A stretch of DNA of 64,000 bases from Arthrobacter_E sp041360795 (GCF_041360795.1 NZ_JBFUPW010000001.1:1550001-1614000), one strand, 5' to 3'. Counted from the first letter of the stretch, positions 32,242 to 41,728 are shown. Numbers and translations: made by a program. Notes: generated by a model not told the origin, from the letters alone.

Positions 32242-32247
32242 TAGAAT
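32242..32247 (+). promoter_or_regulatory. -10 box ahead of the ABC transporter gene
   Basis: TAGAAT ends 3 nt before the ATG at 32251 and 6 nt before the next codon, a GTG at 32254. The second spacing matches the leaderless pattern seen elsewhere in the window and suggests GTG 32254 is the real start. Confidence 0.45.
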
Positions 32248-32250
32248 GCT

Positions 32251-33291
32251 ATGGTGCGTTCCGCTGCTCCCCCAGTCCTCGTGATCGATTCCCTCGTCAA
32301 GGATGTCGGTCCGGTCACGGCCCTCGACGGCCGCATGATGCGCGTCGTCGCCGGCCTCTCCCTGACCGCCCACGCCGGCGAGGTGACCGCCCTGCTCGGC
32401 GTCAACGGCGCCGGCAAGACCACCACCCTCGAATGCGCCCAGGGCCTCCAGCGCCGGACGGACGGGCGCGTCGAGCTGCTCGGTCAGGACCCCGACACCG
32501 CGGGTCCCGAGCTCCGCGCCCGGGTGGGCGTCATGCTCCAGGACGGCGGCCTGCCGCCCTCCGCGCATCCGATCCCGCTGCTCGAGCACATCGCCCGCAT
32601 GTACCAGGATCCCTGGCCCGTGGACGATCTCGTGGAGCGCCTCTCCATCGCCGAATTCGCCCGCACCTCCGTGCGCAGGCTCTCCGGCGGCCAGAAACAG
32701 CGACTCGCCCTCGCCGCCGCACTCATCGGCCGCCCCGAAGTACTCTTCCTCGATGAGCCGAGCGCAGGCATGGATCCGCAGTCGCGACAGCTGGTCTTCA
32801 CCCTGATCCAGGAGCTCCGGGACTCCGGCATGGGCATCGTCCTCACCACCCACCTCATGGACGACGCCGAGCGCCTGGCGGACTACGTCTACATCGTCGA
32901 CGCCGGGCGGATCGTCGCGGAAGGCACCGTCGCCTCGCTGCTCGCGCACCGCGACGACGCGGGCTCCGAGAATCGCACCCTGACCTTCGACGCCGACCCG
33001 GGGCTCACCTTCGCGCTTCCCGACGGCCTGGAGATCGCCGAGACCCGGGCCGGGTCCTACGCCGTGGAGGGGATCAGCACCCCGGCGCATCTGCGCGCCA
33101 TCGCCACCGCCTGGGAGGACGGCGGCGTCTTCCCCCGCAGCCTCTCGATGTCCTCCTCCACCCTGGAGGACGTCTTCCTCGACATCGCCGCCCGCAGCGC
33201 GGAGCAGACCCAGGACGACGGCGGCTCCGCGCGGGCCTCCCTGCCGGACACCTCCCTGACGAACGACGCCCCGAACGGAGGCCGGAAATGA
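32251..33291 (+). CDS. ABC transporter ATP-binding protein (exporter type)
   Basis: 346-residue ATPase of a two-gene ABC-2 type exporter. Walker A is LLGVNGAGKTTTLECAQGLQ, the signature RRLSGGQKQRLALAAALI, Walker B VLFLDEPSAGMDPQSR, and the H-loop VLTTHLMDDAERL. The C-terminal ~90 residues form the extra domain found in daunorubicin/antibiotic-exporter-like ATPases. It overlaps the permease gene by 4 bp. The neighbourhood (sufR on one side, ctaA on the other) matches Rv1458c-Rv1456c in M. tuberculosis, where the exported substrate is unknown. The true first codon may be the GTG at 32254. Confidence 0.93.
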   Translation: MVRSAAPPVLVIDSLVKDVGPVTALDGRMMRVVAGLSLTAHAGEVTALLGVNGAGKTTTLECAQGLQRRTDGRVELLGQDPDTAGPELRARVGVMLQDGGLPPSAHPIPLLEHIARMYQDPWPVDDLVERLSIAEFARTSVRRLSGGQKQRLALAAALIGRPEVLFLDEPSAGMDPQSRQLVFTLIQELRDSGMGIVLTTHLMDDAERLADYVYIVDAGRIVAEGTVASLLAHRDDAGSENRTLTFDADPGLTFALPDGLEIAETRAGSYAVEGISTPAHLRAIATAWEDGGVFPRSLSMSSSTLEDVFLDIAARSAEQTQDDGGSARASLPDTSLTNDAPNGGRK

Positions 33292-34088
33292 CGGCCAGCA
33301 GCACCCCCGCACACGGCGTGCGCCCGGGCCACCCCGGGCTCACCGCCCAGCGCCCTGCCTCCACCGTGCAGCGCGTTCTGGCTCAGGGACGCTACGAGAC
33401 CCTGACGATGCTCCGCAACGGCGAGCAGCTGGTTCTGGCGATCGTCCTGCCGCTCATGGCGCTCTTCGCCTTGCGCTTCACGCCTCTCCTGGATGATCTG
33501 CAGGGCGCCCGCGTGGACATCGCCGTCCCCGGCGTGCTCGCCCTCTGCACCATGTCCACGGCCTTCACGGGACAGGGCATCTCCACGGGCTTCGACCGGC
33601 GCTACGGCGTCCTCCGTTTCCTGTCCACCACGCCCCTGGGCCGCGGTGGACTGATCGCCGGCAAGATCCTCGCCGTTCTCTCCGTGCTGGCGATCCAGAC
33701 CGTGGTGATCTCCGTGGTAGGCCTGTTCCTCGGCTGGCGGCCCAACGGCGCCGGCCTCCTGCTGGCGATCCCGCTGCTGATCCTGGGCGCCGCGGCCTTC
33801 ACCGCACTTGGCCTCCTCGTGGCGGGCACGGTGCGGCCCGAGGCCACCCTGGCCCTGACGAACCTCCTGTGGATCCTCCTCGGCGCTCTCGGCGGGGTTG
33901 TGGTTCCTCCGGGCCGTCTGCCCGGCCTGATCGGCGAAGTGGCGCCGTTCCTCCCCTCCGGCGCCCTGGGCGACGCCCTGCGCGCGGCGCTGCTGCACGG
34001 CACGGTGGACGTGGCCGCCGTCGTCATCCTGGTCCTGTGGGCCGGGGTGGCCGGGGTCCTGGCCGTGAAATGGTTCAAGTGGAATTGA
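33288..34088 (+). CDS. ABC-2 type permease
   Basis: 266-residue membrane partner of the preceding ATPase. About six hydrophobic segments are visible, beginning with LVLAIVLPLMALFALRF and including GVLALCTMSTAFTGQGIS, the typical ABC-2 loop before YGVLRFLSTTPLGRGGLIAG. The last helix is VDVAAVVILVLWAGVAGVLA. It starts within the ATPase stop (ATGA overlap) and is followed by ctaA after 31 bp, so all three may share a transcript. A role linked to heme or oxidase maturation is possible from context but unproven. Confidence 0.92.
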   Translation: MTASSTPAHGVRPGHPGLTAQRPASTVQRVLAQGRYETLTMLRNGEQLVLAIVLPLMALFALRFTPLLDDLQGARVDIAVPGVLALCTMSTAFTGQGISTGFDRRYGVLRFLSTTPLGRGGLIAGKILAVLSVLAIQTVVISVVGLFLGWRPNGAGLLLAIPLLILGAAAFTALGLLVAGTVRPEATLALTNLLWILLGALGGVVVPPGRLPGLIGEVAPFLPSGALGDALRAALLHGTVDVAAVVILVLWAGVAGVLAVKWFKWN

Positions 34089-34119
34089 TGATGCGAGTAA
34101 CGATGGATGAGGTACCTGT

Positions 34120-35064
34120 ATGAATGCCAGCACCCCTCTGGGTGAACGGATCAACCGTCTCGTGGAGCGGCTCCCCACCGAGGTCGACGGCCGCGTCCGC
34201 AAGCTGTCCATCGCCTCGCTGGTCGGTCAGATCATCCTCATCGGGACCGGCGGCGCGGTCCGCCTGACCTCCTCCGGCCTGGGCTGCCCCACGTGGCCGC
34301 GCTGCACGAGCGAGTCGCTCGTCAACACCCCGGAGATGGGCGTCCACGGCATCATCGAGTTCGGCAACCGCACGCTGACCTTCCTCCTGGCCGCCGTCGC
34401 GCTGTTCATGCTCGTGGCGCTGTGGCGGATCCGCAAGGAGCGCCGCGACCTCTTCGTCCTGGCACTCGGCCTGCTCGCCAGCATCCCGGCCCAGGCGATC
34501 ATCGGCGGCATCACCGTGCTCTCAGGGCTGAACCCCTGGGTGGTCGGCCTGCACTTCCTCGTGTCCATGGCGTTGGTCATCTTCGCCATGCTGCTCGTGA
34601 ACCGCGCCTACGGCCGCACCGGTCGCTTCATGAACCGCACGCTCGAGGCTCTCCCAGGCATCGCCGCGCCGCTCACTGCCGCCGTGGCCTTCTTCGCCGC
34701 TCTCGCCGTCGTGCTCGGCGTGGTGGTGACCGGAGCCGGCCCGCACGCCGGCGACGCCAAGGCCCCGCGCAACGGGCTCGACTGGGACGTGGTCAGCCAC
34801 TTCCACGCCGTGCCCGCTTATCTCGTGACCGCCGGCGTCCTCGTGGCAGTGGTGCTGGCCTTCCGCCACCGCATCCAGGGGCTGTTCCGCACCGCCGCGC
34901 TGACGCTGCTCGGCGTCACGCTGCTTCAGGCGGCGATCGGGTTCGTCCAGTACTACAACGGCATCCCGCCGCTGCTCGTGGGCTCGCACATGGTGGTGGG
35001 CGCTCTGCTCATGGCCGCGGCCACGAACCTCGCGGACGTGAGCCGCTGGAGCCCCAAGGCCTGA
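34120..35064 (+). CDS. ctaA: Heme A synthase CtaA
   Basis: 314-residue, eight-helix membrane enzyme that oxidises the C8 methyl of heme O to give heme A for cytochrome c oxidase. The first helical bundle carries GGAVRLTSSGLGCPTWPRC (the conserved cysteine pair region) and HGIIEFGNRTLT with a heme-ligand histidine. The second bundle has GVVVTGAGPHAGD and WDVVSHFHAVPAYLVTAGVL. It is complete and follows the ABC exporter genes. It is convergent with ctaB, which makes its substrate, and terminates at a GC-rich hairpin 12 bp after the stop. Confidence 0.96.
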   Translation: MNASTPLGERINRLVERLPTEVDGRVRKLSIASLVGQIILIGTGGAVRLTSSGLGCPTWPRCTSESLVNTPEMGVHGIIEFGNRTLTFLLAAVALFMLVALWRIRKERRDLFVLALGLLASIPAQAIIGGITVLSGLNPWVVGLHFLVSMALVIFAMLLVNRAYGRTGRFMNRTLEALPGIAAPLTAAVAFFAALAVVLGVVVTGAGPHAGDAKAPRNGLDWDVVSHFHAVPAYLVTAGVLVAVVLAFRHRIQGLFRTAALTLLGVTLLQAAIGFVQYYNGIPPLLVGSHMVVGALLMAAATNLADVSRWSPKA

Positions 35065-35076
35065 TCCTCACCTTTG

Positions 35077-35101
35077 AAGGCCCCGCCATCGGCGGGGCCT
35101 T
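35077..35101 (+). terminator. Terminator of ctaA
   Basis: An 11-bp perfect stem, AAGGCCCCGCC (35077-35087), loop ATC, GGCGGGGCCTT (35091-35101), followed by TCGTCGTCT. Confidence 0.8.
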
Positions 35102-35250
35102 CGTCGTCTCCCGGGCAGGGCCGAGTTGGGCCTCACGATAGGCGCACGACGACGGCGGGCCGCGCTCCGCCGTCGCGCTGCCCCGTCGCGCTGCTCCGTC
35201 CGCGCCACCTCACGTCCTCGCCACCCGACCGGCGGCGAGGCACCCCGGAC

Positions 35251-35288
35251 ACGACGAAGGCCCGGCCGAACGGCCGGGCCTTCGTCGT
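35251..35288 (-). terminator. Strong terminator of ctaB (probably bidirectional)
   Basis: A 17-bp perfect stem, left arm 35251-35267 (ACGACGAAGGCCCGGCC) and right arm 35272-35288, with a 4-nt loop. It lies 39 bp after the ctaB stop, between convergent genes. Confidence 0.85.
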
Positions 35289-35327
35289 ACCGGAAAGTTC
35301 ACACCGGACAGCTCTGAGCCTGCCTGG

Positions 35328-36281
35328 TCAGAAGCCCGTCATGAGGGGGCCGCCGACGAACGGGTCCACGGCGAGGGCCAGGAACAGCACGGTCAGGTAG
35401 CTGATCGAGCCGTGGAAGACCTTCATGGCACGCTTGTTGTCCACATTCTCCCCCTGGGCCTGGCTGTACAGGCTGTGGGATTCCCAGAGGAACCAGGCGC
35501 CGGAGAGGATCGCGGCGATCGAGTAGACCCAGCCGGCGCCGCCCACCGGGATCAGGAGCAGCGAACAGGCCACCATGGCCCACGCGTACAGGACCACCTG
35601 CACGGAGACCACCTTCGCGCCCGCGATGGCGCCGAGCATCGGCACCTCGGCCTTGCGGTAGTCCTCGCCGTACTTCATGGACAGGGGCCAGTAATGCGGC
35701 GGGGTCCAGAGGAAGATCACCATGAAGAGGACGAGCGCGGGCCACTCGACGGTGTCCCGCACGGCGGCCCAGGCGATCAGGACCGGGAAGCAGCCGGCCG
35801 CCCCGCCCCAGACGATGTTCTGCGCGGTGCGGCGCTTGAGGATCAGGGTGTAGATGACCACGTAGAAGAAGATCGCGCCGAGACCCAGCAGAGCGGAGAG
35901 GCCGTTCGCGCCGACCCAGAGGATCAGGATGGACGCGATGCCCAGCAGCGTCGCAAAGACGAGCGCTTCCCGGGGCGTGACCTCGCCGGTGACGAGGGGG
36001 CGGTTCTTGGTGCGCTTCATCACCTTGTCGATGTCACGGTCGATGTAGCAGTTGAAGGCGCCGGCGCTGCCGGCCGCGAAGGCGCCGCCCACCATGGTCG
36101 CCACCATGAGGCCGATCGACGGGAATCCGCGCTGGGCGAAAATCATGGTCGGCAAGGTGCTGACCAGCAGCAGCTCGATCACGCGCGGCTTGGTCAGGGC
36201 GACGTACGCCTTCAGCTTGCGGGAGAAACCGCCTCCCTGCGGCAATGACGGCGTGCGGAGGGCGGACTCTGAAGTGCTCAC
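35328..36281 (-). CDS. ctaB: Protoheme IX farnesyltransferase (heme O synthase) CtaB
   Basis: 317-residue UbiA-type prenyltransferase that attaches farnesyl to protoheme to form heme O, the precursor used by CtaA. The first Asp-rich motif is in NCYIDRDIDKVMKRTKNRPL. The second conserved loop is KRRTAQNIVWGGAAGC, followed by FLWTPPHYWPLSMKYGEDY. Nine helices are expected. The start is set at the GTG at 36281 (VSTSESALRTPS); the frame is open further upstream but that part is not family-like. It is divergent from tkt, with a CRP/GlxR-like site in the shared 468-bp region. Confidence 0.95.
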   Translation of the reverse strand: MSTSESALRTPSLPQGGGFSRKLKAYVALTKPRVIELLLVSTLPTMIFAQRGFPSIGLMVATMVGGAFAAGSAGAFNCYIDRDIDKVMKRTKNRPLVTGEVTPREALVFATLLGIASILILWVGANGLSALLGLGAIFFYVVIYTLILKRRTAQNIVWGGAAGCFPVLIAWAAVRDTVEWPALVLFMVIFLWTPPHYWPLSMKYGEDYRKAEVPMLGAIAGAKVVSVQVVLYAWAMVACSLLLIPVGGAGWVYSIAAILSGAWFLWESHSLYSQAQGENVDNKRAMKVFHGSISYLTVLFLALAVDPFVGGPLMTGF

Positions 36282-36749
36282 GGCGACGATGACCTTAGTT
36301 TCTGCTTCGCGACTGATGACTGGCCTGTCCTGCGGCGCGGGTGAATCCCGTGATCCGCGCATGGACCGGCCCCTCTCATTCTACCGCCCACTCCCCCATG
36401 GCCCCGGCAGGCACGCTTCCAGACCCGTCCACGGGCGGTCGCCGGGCTCACGGCATCGGCCCAGGTAAACGGGAGGCCGCTCTCGCCCGGGTTCATCTTT
36501 GACATAAATCACACTTAAACCAGGGGGTGCCACCAGAACCCCCGGGAATCGGGCTAAGCTGAACACAGCTCGGCTTGGCGGCCCCGGACTCCCCGACGAA
36601 GCGAGGGAACAGGGTGCGCAGGCCGGTGGTTATTCAATGGTGAACGAGAGCGCGGAGAACTCGCTGCGGGCGCCACAGCTGTGCCCCGGGCACGGGACCG
36701 CAGGGTGGCCGCACTCTCGAAAACACACAAGAGAAGGGGCCCGGTTTAC
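36282..36749. other. Divergent ctaB-tkt intergenic region (468 bp)
   Basis: No gene is recognised. The region holds a TTGACA hexamer at 36499-36504 inside a CRP/GlxR-like palindrome (36498-36513). The flanking 36282-36490 and 36515-36730 have no clear coding frame. A GAGAAGGGG ribosome-binding site precedes tkt at 36731-36739. Such length suggests a long 5' leader or complex control for one of the two genes. Confidence 0.6.
36498..36513. promoter_or_regulatory. Predicted CRP/GlxR-type binding site
   Basis: TTTGACATAAATCACA matches the actinobacterial CRP/GlxR consensus TGTGA-NNTANN-TCACA with one mismatch in the left arm. It lies roughly midway between the divergent ctaB and tkt starts and overlaps a TTGACA -35-like hexamer. 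CRP-type control of oxidase and carbon-metabolism genes is known in corynebacteria and mycobacteria. Confidence 0.55.
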
Positions 36750-38879
36750 GTGTCACAAGTGGAAGAACAGCAACTGTCCTGGACTGATCTCGACCAGCGT
36801 GCGGTAGACACCATTCGCGTTCTGGCCGCAGATGCGGTGGAGAAGGTCGGCAACGGACACCCCGGGACGGCGATGAGCCTGGCCCCGGCCGCCTACCTGC
36901 TCTTCCAGAAACTGATGCGACACGATCCGAAGAACCCGGACTGGGTGGGCCGCGACCGCTTCATCCTCTCCCCCGGTCACACCTCGCTGACCCTCTACAT
37001 CCAGCTCTTCCTCTCCGGCTACGGCCTGGCACTGGAAGACCTCGAGGCACTCCGCACCTGGGGCTCCCTGACCCCGGGCCACCCCGAGTACAAGCACACC
37101 GCCGGTGTCGAGATCACCACGGGCCCGCTCGGCCAGGGCCTCGCCTCCTCCGTCGGCTTCGCCTACTCCGGCCGCCGCGAGCGGGGCCTGTTCGACGCCG
37201 ACGCCCCCGAGGGCGAGTCGCCGTTCGACCACACCATCTGGGTCATCGCCTCCGACGGCGACCTCCAGGAAGGCGTGACCTCCGAGGCCTCCTCACTGGC
37301 CGGCCTCCAGGAGCTCGGCAACCTGGTCGTGCTGTACGACGAGAACCACATCTCGATCGAGGACGACACCGACATCGCGTTCACCGAGGATGTCCTCAAG
37401 CGCTACGAGGCGTACGGCTGGCACACCCAGCGCGTCGACTGGACCAAGACCGGCGAGTACGTCGAGGACGTCCACGAGCTGTACAACGCGCTTCAGGCGG
37501 CCAAGGCGGAGACGGGCAAGCCGTCCATCATCTCCCTGCGCACCATCATCGGCTACCCGGCCCCCACCAAGCAGAACACCGGCAAGATCCACGGCTCCGC
37601 CCTCGGCGCCGGCGAGGTCGCCGCCCTCAAGGAGGTCCTCGGCTTCGACCCCGAGAAGTCCTTCCAGGTGGACCCCGAGGTTCTTGCCCACGCCCGCGAA
37701 GTCGTGGAGCGCGGCGCCGCCGCTCACCAGGCCTGGCAGGAGAAGTTCGACGCCTGGGCCGCCGCCAACCCGGAGGGCGCCGCCCTCCTCAAGCGCCTTG
37801 AGGCCCACGAGCTGCCCTCGGAACTCTCGGGCGCGCTGCCCGTGTTCGAGGCCGGCAAGGACGTCTCCACCCGTGCCGCGTCCGGCAAGGTGCTCAACGC
37901 CATCGGCCCGGTCATGCCGGAACTGTGGGGCGGCTCCGCCGACCTCGCCGAGTCCAACAACACCACGCTGGAGGGCGAGCCGTCGTTCATCCCCGTGGGC
38001 CGCTCCACCAACGCGTGGAAGGGCAACCCGTACGGCCGTGTCCTGCACTTCGGCATCCGTGAGCACGCCGCCGCGTCGATCGTGAACGGCATCACGCTTT
38101 CCGGAAACACCCGCGCCTTCTCCGGGACCTTCCTGATCTTCTCGGACTACCAGCGCCCCGCCATCCGCCTCGGCGCCCTCATGGGCGTGCCGTCCCTGTA
38201 CGTCTGGACGCACGACTCCATCGGCCTCGGCGAGGACGGCCCCACCCACCAGCCCGTGGAGCAGCTCGCGTCCCTGCGTGCCATCCCCGGCCTCGACGTC
38301 GTCCGTCCGGGCGACGCCAACGAGGTCGCCGTGGCCTGGCACACCATGCTGGAGAACCACGAGAACCCGGCAGGCATCGTCCTGACCCGTCAGAACATCC
38401 CGACCTACGCCCGTGGCGAAGGCGAGGCCGCCGGTGACGTCTTCGGCTCCGCGGCCGGCACCGCCCGCGGTGGTTACGTCCTGGCCGAAGCCAGCCGCGA
38501 CGGCGCCTCCGTCACGCCGGAGGTCATCCTGATCGCCACCGGTTCCGAGGTCCAGCTGGCCGTCGAGGCCCGAGAGTCGCTCCAGGCCGACGGCATCCCG
38601 ACCCGCGTGGTGTCGATGCCGTGTGTCGAGTGGTTCAAGAAGCAGGACGCCGCCTACCAGGATGCCGTCCTCCCGGCCGCCGTGACCGCACGCGTCTCCG
38701 TCGAGGCGGGCCTCGCCCTGACCTGGCGCGAGTTCGTCGGCGACGCCGGCCGCTCCATCTCGCTCGAGCACTTCGGAGCCTCCGCCGACTACAAGCGCCT
38801 CTTCCAGGAGTTCGGCATCACCACCGAAGCAGTGGTCGCCGCCGCGAAGGACTCCCTGGACTCGCTCGCCACCGCCTGA
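36750..38879 (+). CDS. tkt: Transketolase
   Basis: 709-residue thiamine-diphosphate enzyme moving two-carbon units between sugar phosphates in the non-oxidative pentose-phosphate pathway. Diagnostic parts are GNGHPGTAMSLAPAAYLLFQ, LTPGHPEYKHTAGVEITTGP, the TPP motif GDGDLQEGVTSE-like (SDGDLQEGV) and the pyrimidine domain YVWTHDSIGLGEDGPTHQP. The start is the GTG at 36750, preceded by GAGAAGGGG 10 nt upstream; the open frame before it lacks homology. It is the first gene of the tkt-tal-pgi-zwf-opcA-pgl operon. Confidence 0.97.
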   Translation: MSQVEEQQLSWTDLDQRAVDTIRVLAADAVEKVGNGHPGTAMSLAPAAYLLFQKLMRHDPKNPDWVGRDRFILSPGHTSLTLYIQLFLSGYGLALEDLEALRTWGSLTPGHPEYKHTAGVEITTGPLGQGLASSVGFAYSGRRERGLFDADAPEGESPFDHTIWVIASDGDLQEGVTSEASSLAGLQELGNLVVLYDENHISIEDDTDIAFTEDVLKRYEAYGWHTQRVDWTKTGEYVEDVHELYNALQAAKAETGKPSIISLRTIIGYPAPTKQNTGKIHGSALGAGEVAALKEVLGFDPEKSFQVDPEVLAHAREVVERGAAAHQAWQEKFDAWAAANPEGAALLKRLEAHELPSELSGALPVFEAGKDVSTRAASGKVLNAIGPVMPELWGGSADLAESNNTTLEGEPSFIPVGRSTNAWKGNPYGRVLHFGIREHAAASIVNGITLSGNTRAFSGTFLIFSDYQRPAIRLGALMGVPSLYVWTHDSIGLGEDGPTHQPVEQLASLRAIPGLDVVRPGDANEVAVAWHTMLENHENPAGIVLTRQNIPTYARGEGEAAGDVFGSAAGTARGGYVLAEASRDGASVTPEVILIATGSEVQLAVEARESLQADGIPTRVVSMPCVEWFKKQDAAYQDAVLPAAVTARVSVEAGLALTWREFVGDAGRSISLEHFGASADYKRLFQEFGITTEAVVAAAKDSLDSLATA

Positions 38880-38938
38880 GCCGGCACCGAGCAACGCCAG
38901 TACAGAGCAACAAGGTACAGAACCGAGGAATTTGAAAC

Positions 38939-40054
38939 ATGAGCACTCCCACTGCAGAACTGTCCAACGCCGGTGTGTCCATCTGGCTTGACGACCTCTC
39001 CCGCAAGCGCCTGAACACGGGCAATCTTCAGGAGCTCATCGCCGAGAAGAACGTGGTCGGCGTGACCACCAACCCGAGCATCTTCCAGGCCGCCATCACG
39101 GGTGGCCAGGACTACGCCGCGCAGATCAAGGAACTGGCAGCCGCCGGGGCCGACGCCGAGAAGGCCGTCTTCGAGATCACCACGTCCGACGTCGCGGACG
39201 CCTGCGACGTCTTCGCCGAGGTGGCCAAGGCCACCGACGGCGTCGACGGCCGTGTCTCCATCGAGGTCGATCCCCGCAAGGCATGGGACACCGAAGGCAC
39301 CATCGCCGAGGCGAAGGAACTGCACGCCAAGGTCGGCAAGGACAACGTCCACATCAAGATCCCCGCCACCCAGGAGGGCCTGGAGGCCATCACGGCCACC
39401 ATCGCCGAGGGCATCAGCGTCAACGTGACCCTGATCTTCTCCCTGGAGCGTTACCGCGCGGTCATCAACGCCTACCTGAACGGTCTGGAGCAGGCCAAGG
39501 CCAAGGGCCTGGACCTCTCCAAGATCCACTCCGTCGCGTCCTTCTTCGTCTCCCGCGTCGACACCGAGATCGACAAGCGCCTCAACACGCTGGGCACCGA
39601 TGAGGCCGCCGCCCTCAAGGGCAAGGCCGGCGTGGCGAACGCCCGTCTCGCGTACCAGGTCTTCGAAGAGCTCTTCTCCACCGAGCGCTGGAACGTCCTG
39701 GCCGCCGCAGGCGCCCGTCCGCAGCGCCCGCTCTGGGCCTCCACCGGCGTGAAGGACCCGGCGTACCCGGACACCCTCTACGTCACGGGGCTCGTCGCGC
39801 AGGGTGTGGTGAACACCATGCCGGAGAAGACCCTCGATGCCGTCTTCGACCACGGCGACGTCACCGGTGACACCATCACCGGCACCTACGCCGAGTCCAA
39901 CGAGGTCCTGGACGCGCTCGAGAAGATCGGCGTCTCCTACAGCGACGTCGTGGCCAAGCTCGAGACCGAAGGCCTCGACAAGTTCGTCGCCAGCTGGAAG
40001 GAACTGCTGGCCGACGTCCAGGCTGCACTCAACACCGCATCCCAGGAAGGCTGA
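38939..40054 (+). CDS. tal: Transaldolase
   Basis: 371-residue Schiff-base aldolase of the type common in actinobacteria and cyanobacteria. It transfers a dihydroxyacetone unit between sedoheptulose 7-phosphate and glyceraldehyde 3-phosphate. The active-site lysine segment is DNVHIKIPATQEGLEAI. Other conserved parts are VVGVTTNPSIFQAAI near the N-terminus and RPLWASTGVKDPAYPDTLYV. It is 59 bp after tkt and 7 bp before pgi. It was predicted cytoplasmic from the absence of a signal peptide. Confidence 0.97.
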   Translation: MSTPTAELSNAGVSIWLDDLSRKRLNTGNLQELIAEKNVVGVTTNPSIFQAAITGGQDYAAQIKELAAAGADAEKAVFEITTSDVADACDVFAEVAKATDGVDGRVSIEVDPRKAWDTEGTIAEAKELHAKVGKDNVHIKIPATQEGLEAITATIAEGISVNVTLIFSLERYRAVINAYLNGLEQAKAKGLDLSKIHSVASFFVSRVDTEIDKRLNTLGTDEAAALKGKAGVANARLAYQVFEELFSTERWNVLAAAGARPQRPLWASTGVKDPAYPDTLYVTGLVAQGVVNTMPEKTLDAVFDHGDVTGDTITGTYAESNEVLDALEKIGVSYSDVVAKLETEGLDKFVASWKELLADVQAALNTASQEG

Positions 40055-40061
40055 CCCCTCC

Positions 40062-41684
40062 ATGAGCACCCTGAGCTACGACGCCGCCGGTGCGGCCGCC
40101 GACGCCAAGACCCGTCACATCGACCAGCTGGTCGAAGACCACGTCGCCACACGGATCATCGCCAAGGACGCCACCCTGTGGGGTCCCGAGGCCGAATCCG
40201 AGTCCTCCATCCGCCTCGGCTGGGTGGAGGCCCCGGCGGTCTCCCGTCCGCTCGTGGACGGGATCGTCAGCCTGCGGGAGGAGCTCCACGCCGAAGGGAT
40301 CGACCACGTCGTCCTCTGCGGCATGGGCGGCTCCTCGCTGGCCCCCGAGGTCATCACCGCGACGGCCGGCGTCGAGCTCACGGTGCTGGACAGCACCGAC
40401 CCGGAGCAGGTCGCCGCGGCCCTCGCCGACCGCCTGGAGCGGACCGTCGTCGTCGTGTCCTCCAAGTCCGGCTCCACGGTCGAGACCGACTCGCAGCGCC
40501 GCGCTTTCGAGGCGGCGTTCGAGGCGGCCGGCATCGACCCGAAGAGCCGCGTGGTGATCGTGACCGATCCGGGCTCGCCCCTGGATGAGGCCGCGCGTGC
40601 CGCCGGCTACCGGGCCGTCTTCAACGCGGACCCGAACGTCGGCGGCCGCTTCTCCGCGCTGACCGCCTTCGGCCTGGTGCCGTCGGGTCTGGCCGGCGTG
40701 AACATCGCGGCGCTCCTGGACGAGGCCGAGGACACCCTCGAGATCCTCAACGAGGACGACACGGACAACATCGGCCTCGCGCTCGGCGCCGCCCTCGGTG
40801 GCACCGAGCCGCTCCGGAACAAGATCGTGATCGTGGACAACGGCTCCGGCATCGTCGGTTTCGCCGACTGGGCGGAGCAGCTGATCGCCGAGTCCACCGG
40901 CAAGAGCGGCAAGGGCCTGCTGCCCGTCGTCGCGCCGGCGGATGCCCCGGAGCTGTCCCTGGACGCGCCTGACGTCCTGGTGGTCCGCCTCGTCTCCCCC
41001 GATGACGACGACGCGGCCGCCACCGGCAACGAGGTCGAGATCGCCGGTGGGCTGGCTGCGCAGATGGTCGTCTGGGAGTTCGCAGTCGCCGTCGCGGGTC
41101 GCCTCCTCGGCATCAATCCCTACGACCAGCCCGATGTGGAAGCCGCCAAGGTCGCCGCACGCGGTCTGCTCGACGCCCGCCCGGAGCCGGTTCCCGCCGA
41201 CTTCACCGACGGCGCCATCGAGGTGCGCGGCGGCGAGTGGCTGGCCGAGGCGGAGGTCAACGAGACCGTCGAGTCCGCCCTCAAGGCCCTGCTGGGCCGC
41301 CTGGGTGACCGCGGGTACGTGAGCGTCCAGGCCTACCTGGACCGTCTCGCCTACCCGCAGCTCGAGGCGGTGCGCAATCCGCTCGTGGCCGTGACCGGGC
41401 GTCCCGTGACGTTCGGCTGGGGTCCGCGCTTCCTGCACTCCACCGGCCAGTTCCACAAGGGCGGCCCCGCCGAAGGCGTGTTCCTTCAGATCACGGCGGA
41501 CAGCTCCACGGACGTGGTCATCCCGGAGAGGCCGTTCACCTTCGGACAGCTGATCTCGGCTCAGGCCGCAGGCGACGCCCAGGTCCTCACCGACCACGGC
41601 GTCCCCGTCCTCCGGCTGCACCTCACCGACCGCGCGGCCGGTGTGCGTCAGCTCCTGGACATCGTCAACAACCTGGGCCGCTGA
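40062..41684 (+). CDS. pgi: Glucose-6-phosphate isomerase
   Basis: 540-residue sugar isomerase linking glycolysis with the oxidative pentose-phosphate branch. It has tandem SIS domains: HVVLCGMGGSSLAPEVI, then VVSSKSGSTVETDSQ, VIVTDPGSPLDEAA and, in the C-terminal half, GRPVTFGWGPRFLHSTGQFH. It belongs to the pgi branch found fused into actinobacterial pentose-phosphate operons, quite divergent from the E. coli enzyme. The start is the ATG at 40062, 7 bp after the tal stop. A second, bifunctional activity cannot be excluded from sequence. Confidence 0.93.
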   Translation: MSTLSYDAAGAAADAKTRHIDQLVEDHVATRIIAKDATLWGPEAESESSIRLGWVEAPAVSRPLVDGIVSLREELHAEGIDHVVLCGMGGSSLAPEVITATAGVELTVLDSTDPEQVAAALADRLERTVVVVSSKSGSTVETDSQRRAFEAAFEAAGIDPKSRVVIVTDPGSPLDEAARAAGYRAVFNADPNVGGRFSALTAFGLVPSGLAGVNIAALLDEAEDTLEILNEDDTDNIGLALGAALGGTEPLRNKIVIVDNGSGIVGFADWAEQLIAESTGKSGKGLLPVVAPADAPELSLDAPDVLVVRLVSPDDDDAAATGNEVEIAGGLAAQMVVWEFAVAVAGRLLGINPYDQPDVEAAKVAARGLLDARPEPVPADFTDGAIEVRGGEWLAEAEVNETVESALKALLGRLGDRGYVSVQAYLDRLAYPQLEAVRNPLVAVTGRPVTFGWGPRFLHSTGQFHKGGPAEGVFLQITADSSTDVVIPERPFTFGQLISAQAAGDAQVLTDHGVPVLRLHLTDRAAGVRQLLDIVNNLGR

Positions 41685-41728
41685 GCCCAGAACCCATCCC
41701 TCCATATCGCTAAGGCTCCTCAAGCACA

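Noticed and set aside
36499..36560. TTGACA (36499-36504) with TAAGCT (36555-36560) as the tkt promoter
   Set aside because: The spacing is 50 bp, far from the usual 16-19; the TTGACA is better explained as part of the CRP/GlxR-like site.
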